Positions 32,074 through 44,389 of a stretch of 64,000 nt of DNA are shown one piece after another. The translations under genes were made by a program, and so were the position numbers. Each line of letters opens with the position of its first letter. Position 1 is the first letter of the stretch. The stretch is taken from positions 56,668,782-56,732,781 of the forward strand of contig NC_083344.1 in the NCBI RefSeq assembly GCF_019175385.1, given 5' to 3'. The notes beneath the pieces were generated by a model. The model saw only the letters and a list, made by a program, of their open reading frames with translations, searched no databases and had not been told where the DNA came from. Source of the stretch: Lycium barbarum (taxonomy: Eukaryota > Streptophyta > Magnoliopsida > Solanales > Solanaceae).

Positions 32074-34101
32074 TGATGACTAATTAGTAGTAATACACTT
32101 CATTTCATCTTCTCTAATTCTATTGAAAGCAAGAACTAAACAACCATGGCTTCTCACGGCTAACTCCAAGTGATTGTAAGGGAAATTTAATGTTCTAGTT
32201 TCATTTTCTTGTTGAAATTAGGAGTATGTAGCATGTTCAATTTACCTCGTTGCTAAGGCAAAAACGTTCCAGCCCTCTCCTTGATAAAGTGAGCAGCAAC
32301 TTTCTTATTCTTTTGAATTGAAGACCTTGTTCCTATGGGATGGGGAAGCCATGTTAGAATTTAAATTGAGGAAGAAGAAGCGATACAATTGGTGCAAGTG
32401 ATTGTAGAATCTGTCCTAACTAATTTAAGGTAAAATTTCTTCTTCTCTTAATGTAGTTGGAGTTAATGATGTTGTAATGGAGAGATTAAATTGTATTAGA
32501 CAAAATTGGAAGTAAGAAAATTGCATGATTATTGTTGACGTTGTAATTGGGCAGAATTGGAGTTGTCTTAATTTGATAATGGTGGATTAGGTTTGATTGT
32601 TGTTGTGGTTATTGTTGTTATGGATTATGTTTTAAAAATGAAGGAATCTTGATATTTAAAGTTGTAGTTGTTTTATGAGATTGTTGAGACATGAATTGGA
32701 TTAGGTGTTCATGAGGTTGTCGGGGTGTTCTTGTTGAGTTGAAGAATTAAAGGTGTAGGTATAACTAAGCAATTGTGTTGTTGTGGTTGATGGGCTGTTT
32801 GGGGCATGTTGTTGTTATGTTATTGATGGGATTTGCTTGTATATGGATAATAGCTATTGATTGTTGCGTTGCTCGATTCGGAAGAAAATATAAGTTTAAA
32901 ATGTACCTCTAGTAGTCCGAAAGATTAATTTTGGGTAGTTGTAATTGTTGGACTATTATAAGGTCATTGCGATGATGTGTTGTGGCTTTAAATCATTAGG
33001 AATAACTTGAATATGTTGTGGTCGTTATGTTGACTATTATTAAATGTTGTAACGTGTGGACTGATTTGGAATGTTGTACGGGCCATTTCGAGGTGTTCTT
33101 GGATCTTGTTTTGACTAGTTCTTGACATGGTAACTTGGACATGTAGTTGTTGATGTCGTTATGGTTGTGGTATAGTTAGCTTGGATGTGAGCGATATAGG
33201 GGAAATGCCGCCCAATTTTCTAGAAATGAGTTACTAACTTCGAAATACGTTTTAAGTTTTTCCGTAGCTTAACTATAGTTCTTAACGTCTTAATATAGGT
33301 TGAGGTACTTCGGGAAGCGTATACATACTTGCTAACCCTTCTTTATTTTTGGCACGATCTATGTGAGACGAACAGACGACGAATGTATAAACTCCAAAGG
33401 AGCTCATATTCTTAGAGACACTAGGATGGCTAATGTTCCTGATTTCCAGAAGCTATTTCAGTATGTCCTGATACGTGTCTATGATTCTTGAAGTTCTATT
33501 TGATATAATCCATAGTGATATTCGAGGGGTACTTGACATGACTGTTTTCTTTTATTCTCTAGTGTTAGCTCATTCTAATTATTCTATTGAGTCTCAGATG
33601 ATTATTTAGTTTGCATATCGTTGCTCATTATTCTGCTCGTGCATGCCGTTAATATATCTCTCACCGAGTCCCGGGCCGAGTATGTTTTCGTGCACAGTTT
33701 CACTGCATTGTTCACCGAGTCCCTCACAAGAGGGCCGGGTACGAATATATATATATATATATATGATGATATGATTATGGCATCGAGTCCCATGATGGGC
33801 CGGGTATGGTATGTGTGTAGGTAGTATGCTACCTTGGCCTTACCGGCTTGTTGGTATTATCTGTGTGTAGGTAGTCCTTAGCAGTGTTTCGGATTTGGAG
33901 TGGTTCGCTCGGGTCTAGTTTGGCACCGAGTGCCGGTCACGTCGCTCTAGATTTGGGGCGTGACAAAACCCTTCCTTGGAGGACGTATAGATGAAGAAGA
34001 ACCAGCTATGGACCCTATGGGCAGAACTATACCTACACCACCTCTCGACTGGCACTCCCGCATAATATGACCTAACTGGCCAGCGGCATAACAAGCATCT
34101 G
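31754..34101 (+). repeat. Array unit 6 (complete)
   Basis: 2212-bp LTR-like part plus a 136-bp spacer (33966-34101). It has the longest promoter run but one, (AT)n at 32033-32071, and small deletions near 31895 and 33188. Private variants GGCATCGAGTCC and GGTACGAATATA in its 3' part recur only in unit 10. Confidence 0.9.
32033..32071. repeat. Expanded (AT)n in the promoter of unit 6
   Basis: About 19 dinucleotides directly before AAGTGATGAC, where other units have 7-13. The same site is also expanded in unit 11. Confidence 0.95.
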
Positions 34102-35486
34102 TGTTATATTCTTTATTTTTGTACGTTGAATTATTCGTAAGTTAATCGACATAAGTTCTAGGACAAGATTATTTTTGAGCTATGAGACAAGGACTTTTAA
34201 ATACCGATTTTAATATTGCACAGTCTGCTAATTAAATACAATTAGTGGAGATATTAGTGGAGATCAAGGATTAATTAATAGCCATGATCAGATTATTAAG
34301 TGGGCCCCACTAAAATACATGGACAATTGTGATTGGAGCATGGATGATGGCATGCTAAAGTGGGCTGGCCACATGTCAAGTGGGTAGGCAGCATATATAT
34401 ATATATATATATAAGTGATGACTAATTAGTAGTAATACACTTCATTTCATCTTCTCTAATTCTATTGAAAGCAAGAACTAAACAGCCATGGCTTCTCACG
34501 ACTAACTCCAAGTGATTGAAAGGGAAATTTAATGTTCTAGTCTCATTTTCTTGTTGAAATTAGGAGTATGTAGCATGTTCAATTTACCTTGTTCCTAAGG
34601 CAAAAACGTTCCAGCCCTCTCCTTGATAAAGTGAGCAGCAACTTTCTTATTCTTTTGAATTGAAGACCTTGTTCCTATGGGATGGGGAAGCCATGTTAGA
34701 ATTTAAATTGAGGAAGATGAAGTGATACAATTGGTGCAAGTGATTGTAGAATATGTCCTAACTAATTTACGGTATGATTTCTTCTTCTTGTAATGTAGTT
34801 GGAGTTAATGATGTTGTAATGGAGAGATTAAATTGTATTAGACGAAATTGGAAGTAAGAAAATTGCATGATTATTGTTGACGTTGTAATAGGGCAGAATT
34901 GGAGTTGTCTTAATTTGATAATGGTGGATTAGGTTTGATTATTGTTGTGGTTATTGTTGTTATGGATTATGTGTTAAAAATAAAGGAATCTTGATATTTA
35001 AAGTTGTAGTTGTTTTATGAGATTGTTGAGACATGAATTGGATTAGGTGTTCATGAGGTTGTCGGGCTGTTCTTGTTGAGTTGAAGAATTAAAGGTGTAG
35101 GAATAACTAAGTAATTGTGTTGTTGTGGTTGATGGGCTGTTTGGGGCATGTTGTTGTTAAGTTATTGATGGGATTTGCTTGTATATGGATAATAGTTATT
35201 GATTGTTGCGTTGCTCCATTCGGAAGAAACGATAAGTTTAAAATGTACCTCTAGTAGTCCGAAAGATTAATTTTGGGTAGTTGTAATTGTTGGACTATTA
35301 TAAGGTCATTTCGATGATGTGTTGTGGGTTTAAATCATTAGGAATAACTTGAATATGTCGTGGTCGTTATGTTGACTATTATTAAATGTTGTAAAGTGTG
35401 GACTGATTTGGAATGTTTTAAGGGCCGTTTCGAGGTGTTCTTGGATCTTGTTTTGACTAGTTCTTGACATGGTAACTTTGACATGT
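34102..35486 (+). repeat. Array unit 7, left part (split by element D)
   Basis: Normal start, TATA region 34393-34413. The variants TTGCTCCATTCGGAAGAAAC and GTGTTAAAAATAAAGG are shared only with unit 11. Interrupted after GACATGT by element D; resumes at 52541. Confidence 0.88.
35482..35486. repeat. Target site duplication of element D, left copy
   Basis: CATGT immediately before TGTTATATCCCG, repeated at 52536-52540. Confidence 0.95.
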
Positions 35487-36168
35487 TGTTATATCCCGTA
35501 TTTTATACGTTCGGATATTTAAAGGTAGTCGTGGCAAAGCTAAGGGAATGACCATCTCCCAAAATTATTTTAATGTATAAGTTGGTTATGAATATGAGTA
35601 GTATCGAAATATCGGGAATGGTTAAGGGTAAAAAGAGGAATTCGCAAAATGGTTCATGGAAATAATGCGGAAGGCCAGGGGCAAAACGGGAATTTCACAC
35701 AAGGATCAGGGATAAAGATTATATTATCTGAGTATGAGAATGTATATATATGGCATTTGGAGAGCGTAGGAAGTAAATCAGTTAACGTGATCACTCGAGG
35801 ACAGCCCTCGTAACCATAAGCCAAGGTGGGGCCCACCCATCGAGATTTTATTAAAGACATATAAAGAGATATATGGGTAGTACATGTGAAGTTGAGCAAG
35901 TCCTAAGAAGGACCCATAAGGCAAAAATAAGTGTAAGCCCTCCAAAAGGACGATTTAAGAAAACGTTTTCGGATGACCTGACTTGGAGGGGCAAAAACGG
36001 CATTATACGTTTGGAATTTGGAAAAACTCCCAGAAATAAAAGTTGTAGATAATTGAATTAGATTTCCAATGGTAGGTTGTGGACCCTCACATGATGTCGG
36101 AATCAAAAGTTATGGCCATTTTAAGAGAGAGACCTCAAGCTGCCAAAAAAAAAAAGAGAAACCGCGGG

Positions 36169-36215
36169 CCCCACGTGGGGAGTTCGGTGAAACCGACCTA
36201 GGCGGCCTATAAATA
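36169..36215 (+). promoter_or_regulatory. LTR promoter of element D: G-box palindrome and TATA box
   Basis: CCCCACGTGGGG is a perfect 12-bp palindrome around the G-box core CACGTG (36169-36180). A short hairpin TCGGTGAAACCGA follows, then TATAAATA at 36208-36215. G-boxes bind plant bHLH and bZIP factors. The copy in the 3' LTR lies at 50256-50267. It stands at the same place as the CATGTG palindromes of A, B, C and F. Confidence 0.7.
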
Positions 36216-36853
36216 CCCCATAAATCTGTTATTTTCAGCAAAATTAACCTTCCAAATGTCCTAGAATCCTCTCAAAACCTCTCCCAAATATTATTATCCA
36301 ATAAATCAAGAATTTGGCAAGATTACGCCAAACTAGTCCATGAAAGGTGATTGTTCTTCCTTCTACTCAAGTGTGGCGTTGGAAAAAATTTATGTGGCTG
36401 AGTTTCTTCAAGTATAAGGTATTCTATTCATCCCATCTTTTGTGTTTAGTTTATTTTAAGGTCTAGCAAGCTTTAAAAACGAAAATAGTTATGGAGAAGG
36501 GTCATAAAGTGTTGTGTTGAAGCTATTGTGTTTATGGGCTGTTTGAACATGTTGTGGCCGTGTGTATGGACTGATTTATATATGTACAGATGGTATATAA
36601 TGATTTTAGTTTGTTGACGAGATTATACTACTCGATTGGGACGAAAGGAAGTGGATATTGTTGTTGTATGTTGAAAAACATCGTGTGGGATGTTTATGAA
36701 ATATATTGGTATGAATAATAGTGTTGTAATGTTGATATTGTTGGAATAATTGTTGGTATTGTTGTTGGTTTGGCCGGGTTGAATTCCCGGATTGTTGTTG
36801 ATTAAAATTAGCCGAGCTAGAATCTCGGGGATGGTGTATTTACAGGGGAGAAG

Positions 36854-36871
36854 CTGCCGAAATTTCGGCAG
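36854..36871. promoter_or_regulatory. Perfect 18-bp LTR palindrome of element D
   Basis: CTGCCGAAATTTCGGCAG after AGGGGAGAAG, repeated at 50941-50958 in the 3' LTR. Identical to the palindrome in element B. Confidence 0.7.
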
Positions 36872-37944
36872 ATTATAAATGAATTCATTTGAAGGGTTAA
36901 GACAAGTGTATGATGATGAGTCTAATGATTATGTCAATCTTCTTGAATGTAGACAAACAAGTTGGACGAATAGGCGTAGCTAGTAAGGCGCGGCACAGGT
37001 ATGTTAAGGCTCGACCCTTTTCTTCCTTGGCATGATCTCTATGTCGCAAGTTTACGAATGCTTCCATAGTTTCTTTATCTTCAAAAGTTATAAGCCTATA
37101 ACACTAAGGTATAAGTCTTTCCCTAATAATTTACAAACTGTTTTCCAAAATACCCATATTTTTCCAAAAACCATGTTTTAAGAAGTTGAAAGCTTTTATG
37201 ACTAGAACGACGAATATGATTCTTATAATGACCATGATAATGCCAGATATGAGAAAACATCTATGATGAGTATGTTAAGAATGGTTCCATGTTGGAATAT
37301 CCTAAGTTATGGGTTCGAAACGAAAATGGGAATATTGAGTTATTTCTTGATTCTCAACTTTACTCCTTGATAACAATTCTATTTTCTTCCAAAAACTTTA
37401 AAGCATATGATTCAACGTCTTATGAAATTTATGATCTTATCCTATGTTATTTGCCATTAGTCTCATCTTATATAATTTTTCCTTCAAGGTGAGACGTGAC
37501 GACCATGATGATTCCATAATATAATCAGAGGTTACCGACCTTACGTCACTCCGATAGAGTTGTAGTTTTTCTTTGGGCTCTCCTGCATGTTATGATATGA
37601 TATAAGTATATATATGTATATGGGGAAGATGGAAAAAAGGGCAGAGCGCTATAGACGCTGGGATATACACACGGTATATGTATCCGTATTTGACATGATA
37701 TCATCCCGGACGCGGGGTGCCCGGACGCGGGATATATATAAATAATTATGGTTAAATGGATCGGCTGCCGACGCCTCGACAACATGACATGTTCTATTTT
37801 CATACATATATGAACAAGAAATGCCTTTCAAAGGAAAGATAAGCATGCATGGCATCCGCCCTCAGAGGCACTCACATGTACAGGTTATTCCCTTATCTTA
37901 TGATATTCACATGTACAGGTTATTCCTTTACCTTATGATATGTT

Positions 37945-37949
37945 CTATG
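37945..37949. repeat. Target site duplication of element C, left copy
   Basis: CTATG, repeated at 47446-47450. The unbroken site can be read in the 3' LTR of D near 52032 (TGTTCTATGCTTCC). Confidence 0.97.
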
Positions 37950-40900
37950 TGTCACGACCCAGCCCCGTGGGCCGCGACTGGTGTCCTTCTGGGACACCCC
38001 AAACGAACTCACACCCAGACCATCGTAATCAGACTCGTCCAAACTCAACGTACGTTATTCGAACTCATCATCGTAATCCGACATCTACCGAACACTTATC
38101 CTAAGCAGTCGCCCGTACAGATCAGACAAATCACAAATCAGAAGGAAGGCGGAATGTACATCGCCAAATTTCACACACACACATCAGAAGGGTGGCGGAA
38201 TGCACATCGCCCCCAAATGCATACACATACATACAAACTCAGAGGCCGACTTGGCCATAGTAGCGTACGGGCCACTTAAGATCGTAAAACAGACTCACAT
38301 GCAAACACACCGGACCAACGACCCACAAATCTGACTACAGGCCTCTAGACAAAACAGAACATAAGAACATAGGACGGGACAGGGCCCCGCCGTACCAACT
38401 CATCCAAATATACAGAATACAGACACAACAAAAGATATGTACCAAAGTAGGCTCCGGATCAAAGGGGAGCTCTCCAACACAGCAGAATGAGTAGCCTAAA
38501 CTGGAGGACCACCCAAACGAGCTTCTGTACCTGCGGGCATGAAACACAGCCCCCGAAGAAACGGGGGTCAGTACGGGAGAAGTACTGAGTATGTAAAGCA
38601 GAAGGTACAGAAATCACAAACACAGCTGGAGTCAGAAAGAACCAACACACCAACATCGCAAACAAAGCAAACCTGTGCGGGAGGCGAACGCACAAATGCA
38701 AATCAAATCATGTATAGGGTTTAGGAACGTGGTCACCCCCCGACGCTGGTGCCACAACACATCATAACTCCAGAAGGTTTCAAATCTCCGTACAATCTCC
38801 AGACACATCATATCACACACACATCATATCATCAGAACGTATCAAATGCCATATCACATCATAACTCCATAAACGGTAACCGGCCCTATGGCGAGGCCTC
38901 GGAAACCGTAACACATCATAACTCCCGAATATATTATAGTGCGCACGATCACAAAGTCGGCCCGGGTACCGAAGAACGAAGTCATAGCAGGCAGCACGAA
39001 CAGAGTAGTGCAGAAATCATATGCATATCAAAATAATTTGTCGGACTTAACATATAGTTTACGTAGAGGTATATACTGACGCCCGAAGGATCGGAGTAGG
39101 AATCAGACTGATCAAAGTATGCGTATAAAAGTTACGAAGTTCCAAACTGCCAAATTCGCAAGAAAACTGTTCATAAGTCATTTTCCGAAAATCTCACATC
39201 ATTCAAGTACAGAACGTACATTAATGGCATAGAAAGTTTCAAACACATCCTTGGGTCCTAAACAGACGGTTGCGGATCATAACAGACACAAATGAATCAA
39301 ACAAACCGAATAAGGGGAGCCTCGGGGCTCGCGGGCCCACCTCGAGTCAAATTGAGGTGGCGGACACAAATCACAGACTTTCGGCTCCATAGAGCCATCT
39401 ACAAAAGTTTCGAGGAGTTTCGGACACAACAGCACAAGTTGTGGAGGTACGAACATTCTTTTAACCAAATGCGACAAAAAGGGTTCAATCGCGCTGAATG
39501 AATAGTGCTCGAACTTGAACTTCGATTTCCAAGAGCAGGGTTATTCCCGAGGGGCCGATCTTAACCTAGTATGTCTAGGACATGCCAAAAGAATGATAGG
39601 TAGGCTTTACATACCTGGTTGGCGCCTTACGCTCCTCAAATCGCAATTCCCGTTTCGTCCAGAAACTGCAAATGGTCACTTTTACCAATTACTATTCATG
39701 AGAATTAACATTTTAGTCTTTGGGCTATATTTGGCTACCGAAATTTTGGCAGCACTTCCCCTATAAATCTAACACCCCCGAGGCTTAGCTCGGCTCAAAA
39801 TATAACAACATCAACAGCCCAAACATCATTACACAATACGAATCACAATCAAACACACTAACTTCACAATTGCACTTTATTTCATAAGTTGGTAATCCTA
39901 TTTCCTAACTTCACAATTTCAACTCATATCCACATTATTGTATTCATTCATTCAAGATCATTCCACTACATAACAAACAAGTTCCAAACCACATACAAAC
40001 ATCCCCAAAATTCACTACTTTCCAATTTTCATTCAAAACACCAAAAGTTACGACGAACGTTCTAACTTGCGTCGTTTCATTCCAAACTCATTATCATCAA
40101 CCATAAATCATGTTCAAAGTCTTTAGTATCATAAATATACTATGATATACACAAATATACCAAGGGTATACACTTTCCGATAACGTCAAAAATTATTTTC
40201 TAATACCAACTCACTTCCTTAATCAATCATTTACAACATAATGACCACAACAACACGTTATTCAAACTAAACAAGCTCAAATTCTTAGGCCTTTCACCTC
40301 CCTCACTTTCGGCCAAACACACCCTTTATACACACACACACCATGCACAAACACAACACCATTCCAAAATCTTCATGCTAATTCAATCACTAACACATAT
40401 GTATCCCTTTCATAACATAAAAACATTGAAATCTTACCTCTTTCTTTAAATTCCGATTCGCCGCAAACGTCGTCCTTTCGTTGAACTAATTGTACCACCA
40501 CGAAGAGGGTCTTGAGTACTTCACCACTATGCAAAACTCAAGATTTTTAAGGCTAAGATCAAAGCTTGCCAATTTTTTTTCTCTTCCTAAACCCACTTCG
40601 GCCGAGAGCCTTATTTGATGCCCCTTCCCTTTTTTTTTTTTTGTTTTTGATCTTAATTCTTGATAATTCAAAGGGTAAGTTGATATATATCCACATCTAG
40701 TCATGTGCTTAGCACATGACATTATAAATGGGTTTGGGCCAAAGGCTATGGCCGGCCACCCTCAAGGACTTGGGCTTCAATTTTTTTGTTGTCCAATTCT
40801 TGGCCCAATTCATTAAAAGTCCCGTTTTGTAATTCCCGAAACTAATTCTAAAATTCCAAATTTACCCTCGGCCTTCCCCGAGGTCTTGACATCAATGATT

Positions 40901-41006
40901 TCATAATCAACATGAGCCTAGCAACTTGAATCAAAATATCTCCTCAACACACACAAGTCTTATTTATTTCTTGATTTCCCGTTATACGAAAATACGGGAC
41001 ATAACA
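37950..41006 (-). repeat. 3' LTR of element C (left copy)
   Basis: On the minus strand it reads from TGTTATGTCCCGTATTTTCG (right end) to GGCTGGGTCGTGACA (left end), as in element A. It has the double-hairpin block (38527-38591), the core palindrome with one mismatch (39735-39752), donor GAGGTAAGATTTC near 40430-40440, and promoter palindrome plus TATA (40682-40720). Confidence 0.95.
40682..40720 (-). promoter_or_regulatory. LTR promoter of element C
   Basis: Arms GTCATGTGC and GCACATGAC around three bases (40700-40720), then on the minus strand GGATATATATC. Same as element A. The 5' LTR copy has its palindrome at 47139-47159. Confidence 0.6.
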
Positions 41007-41042
41007 TTCTCCCCCCCTTAAGAACATTCGTCCTCGAATGTT
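41007..41042 (-). other. Polypurine tract and palindrome of element C
   Basis: Minus strand TAAGGGGGGGAGAA abuts the 3' LTR. The palindrome AACATTCGAGGACGAATGTT lies at 41023-41042 (8-base perfect arms). Confidence 0.87.
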
Positions 41043-42332
41043 GAATCGACCTCATGGGTGTCGCACTACTCCGGGAGGGTTCTCTTGATAGTTGTCCTTT
41101 ATTGATTTCTCCGACATGTCTTCTCTACCAATACCAGGGGTAGATTTCTCACGTCACCGATTCACATGCCTTCATAATACATTTCCTCATACCCTACGAA
41201 ATCCCCAAACCCTACACTATATTCTTGTAATGGTCAGACGCTTTCCAGACATCATCGTCAATATCATTTCCTTGTCAAACTCCTGAGTTCCCTTACCACA
41301 TCGTCGTAATCTCTCTTTACTTCATATCAGACACTTCATGCCAACAGATTCAGAACTAAAACCGGACGGATTCATAATCGGAGGCAGACATACTCAACTA
41401 TGGCGGTCGGATTCGTAGTCAACATCAAAGGTACGGAAGCATATCAGACACATCTGAGATCGGAGTCAGACGTACAAAGGCGTATCAAACGAATTCGTAG
41501 GCAGAATCAGACACACTAAGATATAATAAACAGATTCACAATCGAAATCAGACGTATGGGATCATATCGAACAGATCCGAAATCAAAAGTGAATATACAA
41601 AATTGTTTCATACAAAGTCGTGATTAGTCTAACCGAAGTGTATCAAACACACACGCGGTCAAAATCAAACGCACCGAAGCATATTAGACGGATTTATATC
41701 CAGAGTCAGACCCACAGGGGTGTGCCAGACAGAAACGGATTCAGAATCAAACGCACAAAAGGTTCATCGGACAGGTACATGGTCGAACTCAGAATTACAG
41801 AGGCGTACTAGGTAGAGCCTCCTCGGAATCGGAAGTGCAGAAGCACCACATATAGATTGTCAATTTAGGATCAAATCATTCATATTAAAGCTCCAATAAT
41901 TCATGAGAATGCCCCTTGATTTGCAAACTCATTCACCAAGTCGTCACACAATTTACCTTGCGTCTTACGTATCAATTCCTTCAAATTTCCAATTACTCAC
42001 ACTGCTTATCTTTTCTTTATCACAACATTAGTCGCCGGGCTCAGCTCTTAGCCCTCCTAGGCACCAAATGAGAATCATACACACACATACACATACATAT
42101 ACACCTACACACGTTTACTCATACCTTACCGGCGAACATCTCTGGCTGTTATTCAAATTCGTTCAATTTCCCAAGAGGTGTTGTATCCTTTCCTTTTCGC
42201 CCATTTAGTCCGCCTCGTTCCGCGCGACTCTCGAAAGGGCACTAATTATTCTCCACACATTCTATTCACCTTTGGTTACCCCAAATTCCCATTTACGTTA
42301 ATCATACTTACACTTGTGCAGAATTTTGCGTT
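41043..42332 (-). repeat. Degenerate tandem repeats between gag and polypurine tract of element C
   Basis: No pol remnant is seen. From about 41325 to 41840 short blocks return every 40-60 bases: GGATTCATAATC- or GATTCGTAGTC-like, then TCAGAC, then GTA..AGGCGTATCA-like. The unit is too decayed to define an exact period. The remainder (41043-41320 and 41850-42330) shows no gene; a CA/TA-rich patch lies near 42080-42100. Confidence 0.5.
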
Positions 42333-42409
42333 ACTTCCCAGGGGGTCACCCATCCCAGAATTGCTCTGGCTTGAGCACGCTTAACCCTGAAACTTTTACA
42401 CATTTTGAC
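42333..42409 (-). other. 5S rRNA-like segment in element C
   Basis: Minus strand GGGTTAAGCGTGCTCAAGCC...GGGATGGGTGACCCCCTGGGAAGT. Box A-like and box C-like parts are kept and the flank toward the 5S 5' side is much weaker. It lies about 320 bp downstream of the gag stop. Confidence 0.7.
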
Positions 42410-42706
42410 GCGTTAGGGCTGATATAATTTCGCCAATTGCCTCGCACGACCTTTGTCACGTAATTTTAGGCCAAACGGGGTCTTAGCAAATTTTTCGGAA
42501 ATTTTTCGTAGCGGGTCCCATCCTGACCCAAAGAGGTCGTTTGCTTTTCTGGCTGTGAGGCCTATCGTTCTAGCCTTCCAAATCCCATATATATTTTCCT
42601 CCCACATGTACAGATAACTGCCTCGGATATTTTCATTAATTCAGATCCTTACCCTACCTTTACTGACACACACAAAAAGAATATCGCATAATACTGAGGT
42701 ACAAAC

Positions 42707-44179
42707 CTACCATTGCACATATTCATTAAACAAAAGGGTTAGTAGTATACCTGGGTCTGTGTCTGGGGGTGCCTCTGGGTCCCGACGACCAGTCAGAGCA
42801 TAGATGCGGTTCGAGGGACCGCTAGAATCTGAAGCCCCACCACGGCCTCTACCGCGGCCCGCCGGTGCTGGCATACCTCGCCCCGTAGAGCGCGTGGCCG
42901 AAGGGGTAGATGACGAACCAGCAACGGATCTCATCGGCGGTGCTGCGCTGCCGGAACCGCCTGCCCACGGACAATCCCGCATGATATGGCCCTGGCGGCC
43001 GCAAGCAAAACAGGCCCCCGTGGCCCTAAAGCACTCACCTGGGTGCGATCTTCCACAATACGAACACTGGGGTATGGGGGGTCTAGACTGACTGGGACCC
43101 CTGCTCGCCTGAGGACCTGGGGCTCTGGAACTCTGGTCTGCCCTGGACGGTCCCCCTCCATCAAACCTCTTACCCGTCGACTGAGCGTCCCGGCCTAACG
43201 GAGGAAAGTACCCGCTGGACTGATACTGAGGCTGCCCGCTCCGGGAATCCCCAGAATACCCCGCTGATCTGGCCCTCTTGGGCCGTCTCCCATCATATTC
43301 TCGGCTGGGCCGATCTGCTCGGTGCCGGTTCTCCATCCCCTGGGCGTAGGCCTGTAGACGGGCAATGTCCATATCTGTCTGCAATGACACCGCCATACAC
43401 CCGTCAATCAAGTAACGATCCAGCCCCATAACATATCTATGCATCCGATCTGTCATATCCGCCACCACGGCCGGGGCATACCGGGCCAGGGAATCAAACT
43501 CCAAATTATATTCACGGACGCTCCGACCCCTCTGCTGCAGATGCAAAAACCGATCAGCTCGCTCCCGTCGTAACTCTGGGGGCAGGAAGTGGCGGGTGAA
43601 AGCAGTCACAAACTGATCCCACATGGCTGGAGGAGCACCCTCACCCCGGGATAGCTCCCAAGTCTCATACCAATGCGCGGCAACATCCCGAAGTCTATGC
43701 GAAGCTAGCTCAACCGACTCGGTCTCTGACTCCCTGACCAAGTCTAATGCACGCCGCATCCCCCGAATGAAGTCATGGGGGTCCTCGTCGGGCTTAGACC
43801 CGAAAAACTCTGGAGGGCCGCATAACAAGAACTCCCGAACTCTCAGGCTGTCCCGCCTGTCCTCATCATCATCGTCCCTCCGCCCGCGTCTGCGAGCCTG
43901 TCCGGCTACAATCGTGGTCAACAACTGTACAGCCTCCCTCAGGGTCCTATCCTCCGCTCCTGGCTGAGAAGCTGGAGTCTCAGGAGCGGGTACACGGACC
44001 TCTGGAGCTGCTGAAGGTCCCGCTCCAGGCTGTACTAATGGGGGTGTAGCAGACCCCTCAGAATGAGGTGTAACCTCAGGCAAATCATAAACACGAGCCC
44101 GAGTAGCCCGTTGTGCCTGACTGGTCTCTCCCACCTTCGCCTTGCCCTTCTGGGCCGCCGTTGCCTTCTTCGGAGGCAT
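42707..44179 (-). CDS. gag: Intact gag of element C (490 aa), without pol
   Basis: Starts at ATG of MPPKKATAAQ, which follows a splice-acceptor-like TTGTGTTTGCAG by two bases. A GTG 12 bases upstream is in frame but less likely. Order: a proline- and alanine-rich start, acidic DDDDED run after RRRGRR, capsid motif FFGSKPDEDPHDFIRGM and WDQFVTAFTRHF, then a basic Q/S-rich part and two zinc knuckles (CSYCGRSHPGEC and CFACGRQGHIMRDC). The last residues (DTDPGILLTLLF..) match the place where the protease of element A begins, then meet a TAG at 42707-42709. So gag is kept whole and pol is cut off. The protein would assemble particles and bind RNA in the cytoplasm. No premature stop, unlike element A. 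Confidence 0.92.
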   Translation of the reverse strand: MPPKKATAAQKGKAKVGETSQAQRATRARVYDLPEVTPHSEGSATPPLVQPGAGPSAAPEVRVPAPETPASQPGAEDRTLREAVQLLTTIVAGQARRRGRRDDDDEDRRDSLRVREFLLCGPPEFFGSKPDEDPHDFIRGMRRALDLVRESETESVELASHRLRDVAAHWYETWELSRGEGAPPAMWDQFVTAFTRHFLPPELRRERADRFLHLQQRGRSVREYNLEFDSLARYAPAVVADMTDRMHRYVMGLDRYLIDGCMAVSLQTDMDIARLQAYAQGMENRHRADRPSREYDGRRPKRARSAGYSGDSRSGQPQYQSSGYFPPLGRDAQSTGKRFDGGGPSRADQSSRAPGPQASRGPSQSRPPIPQCSYCGRSHPGECFRATGACFACGRQGHIMRDCPWAGGSGSAAPPMRSVAGSSSTPSATRSTGRGMPAPAGRGRGRGGASDSSGPSNRIYALTGRRDPEAPPDTDPGILLTLLFNEYVQW

Positions 44180-44196
44180 CACTGCAAACACAACAA
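44177..44196 (-). promoter_or_regulatory. Splice-acceptor-like site at the gag start of element C
   Basis: On the minus strand TTGTTGTGTTTGCAG is followed by TG and ATG. It pairs with a donor in the 5' LTR at about 46873-46878, where the minus strand reads GAGGCAAG: the usual GT has become GC. The 3' LTR copy keeps GT. GC-AG introns do occur in plants. Confidence 0.4.
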
Positions 44197-44285
44197 CGGG
44201 TCAGATCAGAATGACCCTAACAACACAGCTCTATCGAACGATCTAAGATTCCAAAGAAAGGGCAACACAACATCCTAGATGTCCT

Positions 44286-44339
44286 GTAGCTTCCTGTTTA
44301 TAGATGTGGTGCACAACACATCGATAAACAAGACTCTAC
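44286..44339 (-). other. Leader stem-loop of element C
   Basis: Minus strand arms GTAGAGTCTTGTTTATCGAT and ATCTATAAACAGGAAGCTAC around the GTGCAC loop. Nearly the same as element A. Confidence 0.55.
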
Positions 44340-44373
44340 TAGACACGGCCTGTAGACATTCCGAGGACAAACC

Positions 44374-44385
44374 GCTCTGATACCA
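44374..44385 (-). other. Primer binding site of element C
   Basis: The minus strand reads TGGTATCAGAGC, four bases inside the 5' LTR end, matching initiator Met tRNA. Confidence 0.92.
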
Positions 44386-44389
44386 CTTT

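Larger units (their letters stand above)
35487..37949 (+). repeat. 5' LTR of element D, part 1
   Basis: Starts TGTTATATCCCGTATTTTAT. Contains the G-box palindrome and TATA box (36169-36215), donor-like AAGGTATT near 36416, the core palindrome (36854-36871) and GGTAAGGCTCGACC-type downstream blocks. Cut at 37949 by element C after CTATG and resumes at 47446. Confidence 0.95.

Noticed and set aside
23580..35481. CRISPR-like or phage-like repeat array
   Set aside because: Units are over 2 kb with LTR features and eukaryotic signals; no short repeat-spacer pattern.
37821..38279. 152-codon open frame on the + strand
   Set aside because: It crosses the junction between LTR D and element C, so it is a chance fusion; composition is not protein-like.
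43623..43967. 114-codon open frame on the + strand inside element C
   Set aside because: Antisense to the intact gag frame.
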